Positions 36,867-45,201 of a DNA stretch of 64,000 nucleotides are shown one piece after another (the first letter of the stretch is position 1; each line of letters starts with the position of its first letter). The stretch comes from CAVSUZ01 sp963791885 (GTDB taxonomy: Bacteria; Pseudomonadota; Alphaproteobacteria; Acetobacterales; Acetobacteraceae). A model generated the notes under the pieces. The model was not told where the DNA came from. It saw only the letters and a program-made list of their open reading frames with translations, and ran no database searches. The stretch is taken from contig CAWBUL010000006.1 in assembly GCA_963791885.1 (NCBI GenBank), positions 2,356,001-2,420,000 on the forward strand, written 5' to 3'. The translations under genes were made by a program, and so were the position numbers.

Positions 36867-37967
36867 TTAATTGAAGAAGCGGGCTGGGCGGAAGGTTTCC
36901 AGCTCGGGCCGGGTGCGGCCGTGGACGATTTCGTCTGCGACCGCCTGGCCGAGGAAGGGTGATAGCGTGACCCCGCTATGCGTGACCGCAAGATAATAAC
37001 CCGTCGCACGGGGCATCGGTCCGACGGCTGAGAACTGGTCGGCAGGAATGGGACGCAGGGCGATGCGCACCGCTTCCGGTTCGATGGCGCCGATCGATGG
37101 AAGCAGGCGGGTGGCTCGTGCGGTCAGATCACGCGCTTCCGGCATGTCGGGGCGCAGCTTCGTATCGAAGCTGAGTTCCGCGTCAGTGGGATTCCAATGC
37201 AGCATAAGCCGTCCAGCGCCGTCCGGCCGGCAGTCGATGACCGGGGAACGGACGACGCGGCCCAATCCGGTGGCGACGGGTGGAGTGAATACAAGAAAGC
37301 CGACCGTAGGGGCGAGTGGCAGTTGCAGCCCGGCTTCCTGCATCGGGTCGTTGGCCCATCGGCCCGCGCAATTCACGACCATGTCGGCTACGTGGCGCGT
37401 GCCATCTTCGGTGCGGACCCCGGTTACGCGATCGGCGGTGATGAGGGTTTCGACGACTTTCGCGCCGTAGACCAAACGCGCGCCATGACGGCGTGCGGCC
37501 GCGAGCATAGCGTAAGCATAGGGCACAGGATCGAGCCAGCCTTCATCTGGGAAGAACGCAATCGGCGCGTCGCCAACCGTGGCGCGGTCGATGTCGGGTT
37601 CGAGCTCGTGGAGCCGTTCGGGCGAGATCCATTCGGCAGCATAGCCCCAATCGTGCAGGCGTTGGACGTTTTCGGCCTGGGCAGCGCGGCCTTCCTCGGG
37701 CTCCCATTCCAGACTGCCGCCACCATGCCACCAGGGGGTGGCGCCGAATTCGTCGCGCAGAGCGGCGTGCGCCTTCATGCCGGCGACGTTCAGGTCGTGA
37801 TACGGACGTGGGGGTTTGTTGTGGGCGTTGGTCCAGGCGAAGCTGATGCCGGAGCTGCCGCCGCCGACGCGCGTGGCTTCCAGCACCAGGACGTCGGCGC
37901 CGGCTTGGGCAAGACGGAAGGCGATGGATGCGCCGACGACGCCTGCCCCGATGACGATGACCCGCAC
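36867..37967 (-). CDS. FAD-dependent oxidoreductase (D-amino acid oxidase/glycine oxidase family)
   Basis: 366 residues. The dinucleotide motif IGAGVVGASIAFRLAQAG opens the protein and is followed by VLVLEA. The later NCAGRWANDP and the C-terminal GYYLAVTHSGVTLSP (ATP-binding-like FAD contact) are typical of DAO-fold enzymes that oxidise amines or amino acids. The substrate is unknown. It lies 15 bases upstream of the hpaB-like gene on the same strand and may be in one operon. The 280-base gap upstream of it (37968-38247) shows no gene that I can support. Confidence 0.86.
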   Translation of the reverse strand: MRVIVIGAGVVGASIAFRLAQAGADVLVLEATRVGGGSSGISFAWTNAHNKPPRPYHDLNVAGMKAHAALRDEFGATPWWHGGGSLEWEPEEGRAAQAENVQRLHDWGYAAEWISPERLHELEPDIDRATVGDAPIAFFPDEGWLDPVPYAYAMLAAARRHGARLVYGAKVVETLITADRVTGVRTEDGTRHVADMVVNCAGRWANDPMQEAGLQLPLAPTVGFLVFTPPVATGLGRVVRSPVIDCRPDGAGRLMLHWNPTDAELSFDTKLRPDMPEARDLTARATRLLPSIGAIEPEAVRIALRPIPADQFSAVGPMPRATGYYLAVTHSGVTLSPFLGQAVADEIVHGRTRPELETFRPARFFN

Positions 37968-38247
37968 GCAATTCTCCCTTCGTTGTCGGGTGGAGCATCC
38001 GATGGGTGTCGTGCGGGGTCAATTCAGAACGACCATCCAAACAGCGGGCGCCCTTACGGCGTGATCGCACGCCGGCGCACTAGTGTCCGCCACAGTGCGG
38101 CGTTCCTCTGTGGCTGTGCGAGCCAGGATGGAACAGATGCGAAGTCCGGCTTTCGCGCTATCGGAGGTCGGAAGTTCGGGAAACGATCGATGGGTGGCAG
38201 GTGGAGTTCGTAAGCTGCGGCCGCGGCGTCGCTTCCGCGGCGGGATA

Positions 38248-38718
38248 CTACCCACCCTTGATCTTCCTTGCCGCCTTTGCTGATGCATTCCGGGGCAAGG
38301 TCACCGTCAGCATGCCCTTGCTGAAGGTCGCGTCGACCTTCTCACGATTGACGTCTTCCGGCAGCAGGAAGGATCGCTGGAACGACCCGTAGGAGCGTTC
38401 TGCGAGATAGTAATTCTGGTCCTTGCGCTCGCTTTCCTGACGCTTTTCACCCCTGATCGTGAGCCTGTCGCCGGACACGTTGACCTCAACGTCCTTTTCG
38501 CTCGCTCCTGGTAGCTCCGCCGTTATCTTGTACCCGGCGTCGTCTTCTGAAACATCCACCGCTGGAGCCGTGCCGATCGATAACCCCGAAGGGGCCGACG
38601 GCATGACATCAAACATTCTCCGCATGGATGGGAAACCGAATCCTGACGTGAAGCTATCGAACAGGCGGTCCATCTCGCTTCGGAAAGCCTGAAACGTGTC
38701 CGGCATGCCCACAGTCAT
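38248..38718 (-). CDS. Small heat-shock protein, Hsp20/alpha-crystallin family
   Basis: 156-residue chaperone. The alpha-crystallin domain (about 50-145) shows VDVSEDDAGYKITAELPGAS, then GDRLTIRGEKRQE, and a GMLTVTLPR motif near the end, with the C-terminal tail rich in Lys/Ala. It holds unfolding proteins. I use ATG 38718. A TTG at 38757 in the same frame would add 13 residues that look partly family-like. It is divergent from ppsA, and an FNR/FixK-type palindrome lies in the gap. Confidence 0.9.
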   Translation of the reverse strand: MTVGMPDTFQAFRSEMDRLFDSFTSGFGFPSMRRMFDVMPSAPSGLSIGTAPAVDVSEDDAGYKITAELPGASEKDVEVNVSGDRLTIRGEKRQESERKDQNYYLAERSYGSFQRSFLLPEDVNREKVDATFSKGMLTVTLPRNASAKAARKIKGG

Positions 38719-38801
38719 GGGTGGCTTCTGCTTGAGTGCAACAGGATTCGCAATCAAAATTGCGGCAAAGGCACTTATGGGCCCTCAGGACAGGAGAGAC
38801 G

Positions 38802-38815
38802 TTGATCAAGATCAA
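38802..38815. promoter_or_regulatory. Perfect FNR/FixK box between hsp20 and ppsA
   Basis: TTGATCAAGATCAA matches the consensus TTGAT-N4-ATCAA exactly. It could act on both divergent genes. A FixK/FNR-type regulator is encoded at 52036-52704 in this window. Confidence 0.75.
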
Positions 38816-38848
38816 CTCGGTTGAAATTTCTTCAGTCCGAGGGCCGAG

Positions 38849-38862
38849 TTGACCTGCATCAA
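38849..38862. promoter_or_regulatory. Second FNR/FixK-like box, upstream of ppsA
   Basis: TTGACCTGCATCAA differs at one position from TTGAT-N4-ATCAA. It lies 33 bases before the ppsA start and 33 bases after the first box. Confidence 0.55.
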
Positions 38863-38895
38863 TGCCCGCTTCGGGGAAAAGACTAAGCGGTCCGC

Positions 38896-41331
38896 ATGCC
38901 AAACGCTCTGTCCGGTCCAATCCTCGACTCGCATGTTGCCTGGTTTCGCGATCTCGGTATGGACGATGTTCCCCGGGTGGGCGGAAAGAATGCCTCCCTG
39001 GGCGAACTTTACAGCAATCTCGGCAAGGCTGGTGTGCTCGTCCCGAACGGCTTCGCGCTAACGGCTTCTGCCTATCGGGATGCCTTGACCAACGCATGGG
39101 CATGGGACCGTCTGCACGCGCTTCTGGACACGCTGGACGTGCGTGACATCCACCATCTATCGGAGGCCGCTGCCGTGGCCCGGGCCATCGTCTATGATGC
39201 GACCGGAAGTCTGGCGCTCCGTGATACCGTTTTGGCCGCATATCGCCAACTGGAAGCGGAATACGGCGCAGGTGTCGCCGTCGCCGTCCGGAGTTCGGCG
39301 ACAGCCGAGGATCTTCCGAATGCCAGTTTTGCAGGCCAGCACGACAGCTATTTGAGCATCAGCGGACCCGAAGACCTGGTCGAAGCGTGCCGCCGGTGTT
39401 TCGCCTCCCTATTCACCGATCGTGCAATCGTTTACCGCGCGACGAACGGATTTGATCACTTCAAAGTCGCCCTCTCAGTTGGCGTGATGAAAATGGTTCG
39501 GTCCGATGAGGCGAGCAGCGGTGTCATTTTTACGCTGGATACAGAGTTGGGCTTCCGCGACGTGGTCTTTGTCACCGGGTCATATGGGCTTGGCGAGAAC
39601 ATCGTGCAGGGAAAGGTGGATCCCGACGAGTTCTATGTCCACAAGCCGACTTATCAGAAGGGCCACCGCGCCGTCCTTCGCCGCTCGCTCGGTGAAAAAC
39701 AGCTGACGATGATGCTTCGCGCCGGAGCCTTCGGTGCGACAACGGAGGATCGGCCAACGCTCCCCGAAAACCGGGATCGCTTCTGTATCTCCGACCTCGA
39801 TGTGCTGACGCTCAGCGGACACGCCATCGAGATGGAGCGGCACTATTCGCAGCGGGCGGGACATCTCGTTCCGATGGATATCGAGTGGGCGAAGGATGCA
39901 ATCGACGGAAAACTCTACATTGTCCAGGCTCGACCGGAAACAGTGGCATCGCGGAAATTGGCCGGCGTTCTTGAAACCTACGCGCTGACGGGAACCGGCC
40001 CATTGCTACTTTCCGGCAAGGCGGTAGGCGAAAGGATCGGTTCCGGCTCCGTGCGGGTGATCACCTCAAGGGAGGATCTTGAGGCTCTTCAACCGGGCGA
40101 GGTTCTGGTCGCCGAGACGACCAGTCCAGACTGGGAGCCGGTCATGCAAAAGGCAGCGGCCATCGTAACCGAGCGGGGAGGGCGGACTTGTCATGCCGCC
40201 ATTATCGCCCGTGAGTTGGGGATCCCAGCGGTCGTCGGCACGGAAACAGCGACGACCACATTGACGACCGGGACGAAGGTGACAGTGTGCTGTGCCTCGG
40301 GAGAGACCGGCACAATCCTTGAGGGTGAAGTGCCCTTCGACGTGACGCGGATCGACGCAACCTCGATCCCGCTCCCCCGAACCGATGTTATGGTCAATCT
40401 CGGTAATCCTGAGCAGGCCTTTCACACGGCGATGTTGCCGAATGAAGGTGTGGGGCTGGCGCGGATCGAGTTCATCATCAGCAAGCAGATCGGCATCCAT
40501 CCGATGGCGGTTGTTCACCCCGAGCGAATTCCCCTGAAGCAACGCGAGCAAATTGTTCACACTGCCCGGCATGATCCATCGCCCCGCGACTTCTTCATTC
40601 GCACCCTCTCGGAGGGCATCGGGACGATTGCGGCCGCGTTTTACCCCAAGCCCGTGATCGTGCGGCTTTCCGATTTCAAGACCAACGAGTACGCCGAGCT
40701 TCTTGGCGGGAAATCTTTTGAGCCGGTCGAGAATAATCCGATGCTCGGGTTCCGTGGTGCCTCTCGATACGCTCACCCGGCTTATTCGGAGGGCTTCGCT
40801 CTCGAATGCGAGGCGTTGCAACGTGTCCGGAACGTCATGGGACTGACGAATGTGATCGTGATGGTGCCGTTTTGCCGCCGGGTGGGAGAAGCGCGCGCGG
40901 TACTCACGGAGATGGCCAAGAACGGTCTGGAGCGAGGGGATAACGGCCTTGAAGTCTACGTTATGTGCGAGATTCCCAACAACGTCATCCAAGTTGACGC
41001 GTTTGCCGCGGTTTTCGACGGATTCTCCATCGGGTCCAATGACCTAACACAGCTGACGCTCGGCGTGGACCGCGATTCAGAAATCGTGGCCTTCGATTTT
41101 GTTGAGGATGATCCTGGCATGCTGGAGATGCTGCGACAGGCGATTGCGGGCGCGCATCGCAATGGGCGCAAGGTCGGTATTTGCGGTGAAGCACCCGCTA
41201 ATGACGCAAACATCGCCCGCTTCCTCGCCGATCAGGGCATCGACTCGATCTCCGTCAATCCGTCCAGCCTGCTCCATACGATGACGGTTCTCAATGAGGC
41301 TGAACGCAAATCGAGAATTTCTGCGGCATGA
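38896..41331 (+). CDS. ppsA: Phosphoenolpyruvate synthase
   Basis: 811-residue enzyme that makes phosphoenolpyruvate from pyruvate and ATP. The N-terminal ATP-grasp domain shows VGGKNASLGELY, AVRSSATAEDLPNASFAGQHD and YGLGENIVQGKVDPDE. The phospho-carrier His433 lies in GGRTCHAAIIAREL. The C-terminal PEP/pyruvate barrel shows ARIEFIISKQIGIHP and, near the end, GICGEAPAND and GIDSISVNPSS. Full length. It is followed closely by usp, BON and pfkB on the same strand. It would turn carbon flow toward gluconeogenesis. Confidence 0.95.
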   Translation: MPNALSGPILDSHVAWFRDLGMDDVPRVGGKNASLGELYSNLGKAGVLVPNGFALTASAYRDALTNAWAWDRLHALLDTLDVRDIHHLSEAAAVARAIVYDATGSLALRDTVLAAYRQLEAEYGAGVAVAVRSSATAEDLPNASFAGQHDSYLSISGPEDLVEACRRCFASLFTDRAIVYRATNGFDHFKVALSVGVMKMVRSDEASSGVIFTLDTELGFRDVVFVTGSYGLGENIVQGKVDPDEFYVHKPTYQKGHRAVLRRSLGEKQLTMMLRAGAFGATTEDRPTLPENRDRFCISDLDVLTLSGHAIEMERHYSQRAGHLVPMDIEWAKDAIDGKLYIVQARPETVASRKLAGVLETYALTGTGPLLLSGKAVGERIGSGSVRVITSREDLEALQPGEVLVAETTSPDWEPVMQKAAAIVTERGGRTCHAAIIARELGIPAVVGTETATTTLTTGTKVTVCCASGETGTILEGEVPFDVTRIDATSIPLPRTDVMVNLGNPEQAFHTAMLPNEGVGLARIEFIISKQIGIHPMAVVHPERIPLKQREQIVHTARHDPSPRDFFIRTLSEGIGTIAAAFYPKPVIVRLSDFKTNEYAELLGGKSFEPVENNPMLGFRGASRYAHPAYSEGFALECEALQRVRNVMGLTNVIVMVPFCRRVGEARAVLTEMAKNGLERGDNGLEVYVMCEIPNNVIQVDAFAAVFDGFSIGSNDLTQLTLGVDRDSEIVAFDFVEDDPGMLEMLRQAIAGAHRNGRKVGICGEAPANDANIARFLADQGIDSISVNPSSLLHTMTVLNEAERKSRISAA

Positions 41332-41345
41332 GAAAGGGAAATCCG

Positions 41346-42197
41346 ATGACACTGCAGGACATTCTGGTGATATTGGAAGATACGCCCCGTAACGCGACGG
41401 TCGTGCAGATTGCCATCGACCTGGCAAGGCAGCATGATGCTCACGTGACAGGTCTCTGCCCGCTCAACACGCTTCTAGAGCCGGAGTTGAGTCTGCTCCT
41501 GAGCGGCTACACAGACGCCATTTCAATGGACTACCTGTTGCAACAGACAGAAGCGCAACTGACCGAGCGTGCTGCTCCGATCGAAGCTGCGTTTCGCGAA
41601 CAACTTCGACGCAATGACGTTCGCGGCTACTACCTAGGCAAAGCCGGACCGATCAGTACCGTTGTAGCAAGTCGTTTGCGGACTGCCGATCTGGCGGTGA
41701 TGGGTCAGGTTGATCCTTCGTCGACAGTGCCGCTCCGCCACGTCGCCGAAGACGTGATTCTCACCGCTGGCCGGCCTGTGCTGATGGTTCCCTTTGCTGG
41801 ACGATTTGACACCATCGGCAACAACGTCCTGATCGCATGGCGCAACACGCGGGAAGCGGCGCGCGCCATGAACGACGCGTTACCGCTTCTTTTACCGGAT
41901 GCGACTGTGACGGTCCTGTCGGTTCAGAAGTCTCGAGTAGCGGACGAGGAGGAAATTCCGAGCGCCGAGGCCGTCGAGCATCTCGCCCGCCATGGTCTGA
42001 AGGCAATTGCCGCGCGGACCCCGAATGACGGCTCAATCAGCGATAGCGATGCAATCCTGAGCTACGCGTCTGACCTCGGCGCCGATCTGATCGTTGCAGG
42101 ATGTTACGGTCATTCCCGGATGAAGGAACTGATCCTCGGCGGTGTTTCCCGTTCGCTGCTCCAGGAGATGACTGTCCCCGTTCTCATGTCTCACTAG
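41346..42197 (+). CDS. Universal stress protein with two Usp domains
   Basis: 283 residues. The N-terminal Usp-like half (DILVILEDTPRNATVVQIAIDLARQHDAHV) is more divergent. The C-terminal half keeps the ATP-binding loop GCYGHSRMKELILGGVSRSLL near 255-275. Start ATG 41346 follows AAGGGAA at good spacing. An upstream ATG at 41328 overlaps the ppsA stop and would add six residues. It probably senses ATP or stress and is co-transcribed with ppsA. Confidence 0.88.
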   Translation: MTLQDILVILEDTPRNATVVQIAIDLARQHDAHVTGLCPLNTLLEPELSLLLSGYTDAISMDYLLQQTEAQLTERAAPIEAAFREQLRRNDVRGYYLGKAGPISTVVASRLRTADLAVMGQVDPSSTVPLRHVAEDVILTAGRPVLMVPFAGRFDTIGNNVLIAWRNTREAARAMNDALPLLLPDATVTVLSVQKSRVADEEEIPSAEAVEHLARHGLKAIAARTPNDGSISDSDAILSYASDLGADLIVAGCYGHSRMKELILGGVSRSLLQEMTVPVLMSH

Positions 42198-42208
42198 GAG
42201 AGGTCTTG

Positions 42209-42862
42209 ATGAACGACGCTACTTTGGAACACGCCGTAACCGAGGAACTGGAGTGGGCGCCGCATGTGGATGCGTCCCAAGTCGTGGTTGCCGTGCGGAA
42301 GGGTACGGTCTTTCTCTCTGGGCACGTTCAAACCCTGGCCGAGAAAGTGCGGACCGAGCAGGCCGCGTGGCACGTGCGAGGGATCAGGGGGGTTGCAAAT
42401 GAGATCGAAGTCCGTCGCCCTCCTGCCCACCGCTTTTCGGATCTGGAACTGGAACGGCGTGCCCGGGCCATACTTGATTGGGACGCACAGATTCCGGATG
42501 CACGCGTAAAGCTCGATGTTCGTGCCGGCGTGGTCTATCTCAAAGGCGATGTGGAATGGCAATTCCAACGAGAAGAGGCAGAGGCACGGGTTCGCCAGCT
42601 TGCGGGTATCATAGGGGTGATCAACGAAATCCATGTGCGCCCCGTGAAAGAGGCCAGTGCCCATATTCGTGACAATGTCCTGCGTGCCCTGACGCGGCAC
42701 CGCGAGTTGGATTCATCCGGAATCTCCGTGGTTGCCGAGGGACCTACCATTACCTTGAGCGGGCACATTCCCAGCCCGATCCAGCGGCAGATTGCCGAGA
42801 ACGCAGCATGGGCCGCTCCCGGAGTGGCCAAGGTGGATAACCATCTTTCGCTCGCTCCCTGA
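42209..42862 (+). CDS. Protein with three BON domains (OsmY-like)
   Basis: 217 residues made of three BON repeats at about 5-70, 72-140 and 148-215. Each has the pattern (V/I)-x-(V/L)-x-G-x-V-x-L-x-G-x-V, seen as GTVFLSGHVQT, GVVYLKGDVEW and PTITLSGHIPS. No signal peptide is visible, so it would be cytoplasmic, unlike OsmY. BON domains bind phospholipid or help stress tolerance. A strong Shine-Dalgarno (AGGAGAGG) precedes ATG 42209. It directly precedes pfkB. Confidence 0.87.
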   Translation: MNDATLEHAVTEELEWAPHVDASQVVVAVRKGTVFLSGHVQTLAEKVRTEQAAWHVRGIRGVANEIEVRRPPAHRFSDLELERRARAILDWDAQIPDARVKLDVRAGVVYLKGDVEWQFQREEAEARVRQLAGIIGVINEIHVRPVKEASAHIRDNVLRALTRHRELDSSGISVVAEGPTITLSGHIPSPIQRQIAENAAWAAPGVAKVDNHLSLAP

Positions 42863-43810
42863 ATGTCGGGGCAAATTGTCACAATTACACTGAATCCCGC
42901 GCTTGATCTTCAATCGAGCGCGGATGTGGTGCGGCCCGTACACAAGATCCGGACCTCGGATGACCGCGTGGATCCGGGCGGGGGTGGTATTAATGTCGCG
43001 CGCGTGGTCCATGAATTGGGCGGTGATGCACTGGCGCTGATCACAGTGGGTGGCATTACCGGTCATTACATCGAGGATCTGCTCGACGAAGCTGGGGTGA
43101 ATCGGATTCCTGTGCCGATCGCGGGCCGGAACCGGATCAGCCTGACGGTGCTGGAGCGTGCGAGCGGCCTCGCATACCGCTTTGTGCCTCAGGGTCCGCA
43201 CCTCGCTGAAAACGAATGGCATGATGTGCTGGACCGGTTGGAAGCGGTCGAGGCATGCTGGATCGTTGCGAGCGGAAGCTTGCCCCCGGGAGCACCTCCT
43301 GACGCATATGCTCAGATGGCCCGATTGGCGGCGCGCCGCGGGATCTCCTTTGCCCTCGATACCTCGGGACCAGCGCTGCGCAAGGCGCTGGACGTTGGGG
43401 TCGATCTCGTGAAACCAAGCCTCAGGGAACTGGAGGGTCTGGTTGGGCATCGGCTGAGTAACAGAGCCGAGCAGGAACGCGAATCGGCCGCCCTCGTCAG
43501 GTCAGGCGCTGCACGGATCGTCGCACTGACCTTGGGCGCTGAAGGTGTGCTGTGCACGACCGGTGATGCCCAATTCCAGCTTGCCGGTCCCCAGGAGGAT
43601 GTTGGGAGCGCGGTTGGCGCCGGTGACAGCTTTCTGGGCGGCATGGTTCTCGCGCTGTCCCGGGGCGCATGCGCGCGAGACGCTGTTGCCTGGGGCATCG
43701 CATGCGGTTCCTCGGCGGCAGCAGCAACCGGCACGGCCCGAATCAGTCGCGACGATGTTGAGCGCAGATACAAGGCGCTTGCCGAGCCGCCAGTGCAGAC
43801 GATCGCTTGA
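42863..43810 (+). CDS. pfkB: PfkB-family 6-phosphofructokinase/hexose kinase
   Basis: 315-residue ribokinase-type sugar kinase. It opens with VTITLNPALD, has the PGGGGINVARVVHELGG substrate segment near 34-50, SGSLPPGAPPD near 138, and the catalytic motif GAGDSFLGG with Asp255 as base. This fits the fructose-6-phosphate or fructose-1-phosphate kinases. Its ATG follows the BON stop directly. The FNR-like box of the next transcription unit overlaps its stop codon. Confidence 0.9.
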   Translation: MSGQIVTITLNPALDLQSSADVVRPVHKIRTSDDRVDPGGGGINVARVVHELGGDALALITVGGITGHYIEDLLDEAGVNRIPVPIAGRNRISLTVLERASGLAYRFVPQGPHLAENEWHDVLDRLEAVEACWIVASGSLPPGAPPDAYAQMARLAARRGISFALDTSGPALRKALDVGVDLVKPSLRELEGLVGHRLSNRAEQERESAALVRSGAARIVALTLGAEGVLCTTGDAQFQLAGPQEDVGSAVGAGDSFLGGMVLALSRGACARDAVAWGIACGSSAAAATGTARISRDDVERRYKALAEPPVQTIA

Positions 43811-43820
43811 CTCAGGTCAA
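43807..43820. promoter_or_regulatory. FNR/FixK-like palindrome upstream of the host-attachment-family gene
   Basis: TTGACTCAGGTCAA is a perfect TTGAC/GTCAA dyad with a 4-base spacer, a one-base-per-arm variant of the FNR consensus. It overlaps the pfkB stop and lies about 64 bases before GTG 43884. Confidence 0.55.
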
Positions 43821-43883
43821 TGCTCCCGGTCTCTTTCCTGCGTTTATGCAGTGCTTGAACCCATCGATGAGGGGGCACGGCCG

Positions 43884-44351
43884 GTGCTGCAAAACATTCG
43901 AGACATTCTGATTGTCGTTGCCGACGGAGAGCATGCACGTTTCATTCGCGCTGCCCGGGACAACTCGTTGAAGACCGAGCGAGAATTTGATTCCACTGCC
44001 GCCCATCATCCGTCGGCCGAATTGCGGTCAGATCACCCGGGGGCCAGCTTTCATTCTGCATCGTCGGCCCATCATGCGATCACACCCCGTCATGACCCGC
44101 ACGAAATGGCCAAGGAGGGGTTCGGCAAGTATGTCGCCGAGCAGATCAAAACCTCTGCAGACCGAAACGAATTCAGCCGGCTGATCATTGCGGCGCCCAG
44201 CCATACCCTGAACGCCATTACCTCCGGTCTCGGGGAGGCGCTTCAGACAAAACTGATCGGAACTCTGGCTCATGATCTGGTGAAAGTCCCGGATCACGAA
44301 CTGCAGCCGCATTTGCGGGAATGGATCAGGCCCGTGCATCGGGCGAAATGA
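43884..44351 (+). CDS. Host-attachment-family protein (cytoplasmic, unknown function)
   Basis: 155 residues. The start DILIVVADGEHARFIRA and the end LIGTLAHDLVKVPDHELQPHLREW match the bacterial family named after an Agrobacterium attachment protein. That family has an eRF1-like fold, and its real role is unclear. A His-rich, polar linker (about 45-75) lies between. GTG 43884 has GAGGGG upstream at good spacing; GTG 43851 is an alternative. The end overlaps the convergent atpG by 26 bases. Such proteins commonly sit in stress clusters with Hsp20 and Usp genes. Confidence 0.78.
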   Translation: MLQNIRDILIVVADGEHARFIRAARDNSLKTEREFDSTAAHHPSAELRSDHPGASFHSASSAHHAITPRHDPHEMAKEGFGKYVAEQIKTSADRNEFSRLIIAAPSHTLNAITSGLGEALQTKLIGTLAHDLVKVPDHELQPHLREWIRPVHRAK

Positions 44352-45201
44352 GGGCAGAAGCTGTTCGGGCTGCCGCCGTGTCCAAGGCAAGCTCGACCAC
44401 TTCGGCCGTAATTTCTTCCTGGCGCACCTGACGTTTCAAGTCTTCAAGGCGTGCGTGCAGGTGTTCGATGTTGTTCTTGGCCGCTGACATGACTGCGAGC
44501 CGTGCTTCGTTCTCTGCTGCGAAAGCCGACATCGCGGCTTCGCAGATCTGGGCGAACACATGCTCCTCAACCAGCTCTGCCAGAAGCACCGCAGCGGGCA
44601 GCGTTCGGAGGGGCGGTAAGGATGTGGGCTTGATACGGAATTGGGAGTAGTCGTACGGTAAAATACGGCGACGTGCCACACTCAGCCCCGACTTCTCCGA
44701 CCACACAGGATACATCAGAGTTACGCGGCCAATGGCGTGATCCGCAATGGACCGGTACAGTTCTTCAGCAATACGGTTCGCCAGCTCGGGCACCCCATCA
44801 GGACGTGACGCCATAGCGACTTTCCAGGCGATGGGTATTTTGCGCTCCTCGGCCAGGAGCGCACCACGCGTTCCGACCATAAAGAGCTCGCGCTCAGAAA
44901 CCTGATCCGCCGCCACCAGCACTAACTCACTTAAGGTTCCAGTGAAACCCTGCTCTGCACAGAACAAAATGGAGAGAGATGGCGCGCGGCTGTCAGATCC
45001 TGATCCAGAATCAACATCGACCATCGTCAAAGCTTGGCCGATCGCTTCGGCTATAACCGCGCTGTACGCACAGATGCCCACGAGATAGGTGCGGCACTCC
45101 TGAACCCGAGTGGATGCAATGCCACGCATCGCGCGCACGACCCCTTCCAACTGGTGCACCGTCTGGATCCGATGTTCCACTTGGGCCAGGCGTTCGGTCA
45201 T
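44326..45201 (-). CDS. atpG: N-type ATPase gamma subunit
   Basis: 291 residues. The N-terminal helix (TERLAQVEHRIQTVHQLEGVVRAMRGIA) and the C-terminal helix (EARLAVMSAAKNNIEHLHARLEDLKRQVRQEEI) form the rotor coiled coil that turns in the alpha/beta hexamer. The middle is more divergent than in housekeeping F-type gamma subunits, as usual for N-ATPases. It is the last gene of the operon and overlaps atpA by four bases (ATGA). Confidence 0.88.
   Translation of the reverse strand: MTERLAQVEHRIQTVHQLEGVVRAMRGIASTRVQECRTYLVGICAYSAVIAEAIGQALTMVDVDSGSGSDSRAPSLSILFCAEQGFTGTLSELVLVAADQVSERELFMVGTRGALLAEERKIPIAWKVAMASRPDGVPELANRIAEELYRSIADHAIGRVTLMYPVWSEKSGLSVARRRILPYDYSQFRIKPTSLPPLRTLPAAVLLAELVEEHVFAQICEAAMSAFAAENEARLAVMSAAKNNIEHLHARLEDLKRQVRQEEITAEVVELALDTAAARTASALISPDARA

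Noticed and set aside
37968..38247. Possible small gene in the gap between the FAD oxidase and hsp20
   Set aside because: Open frames exist on both strands but none has a credible start, family match or ribosome site.
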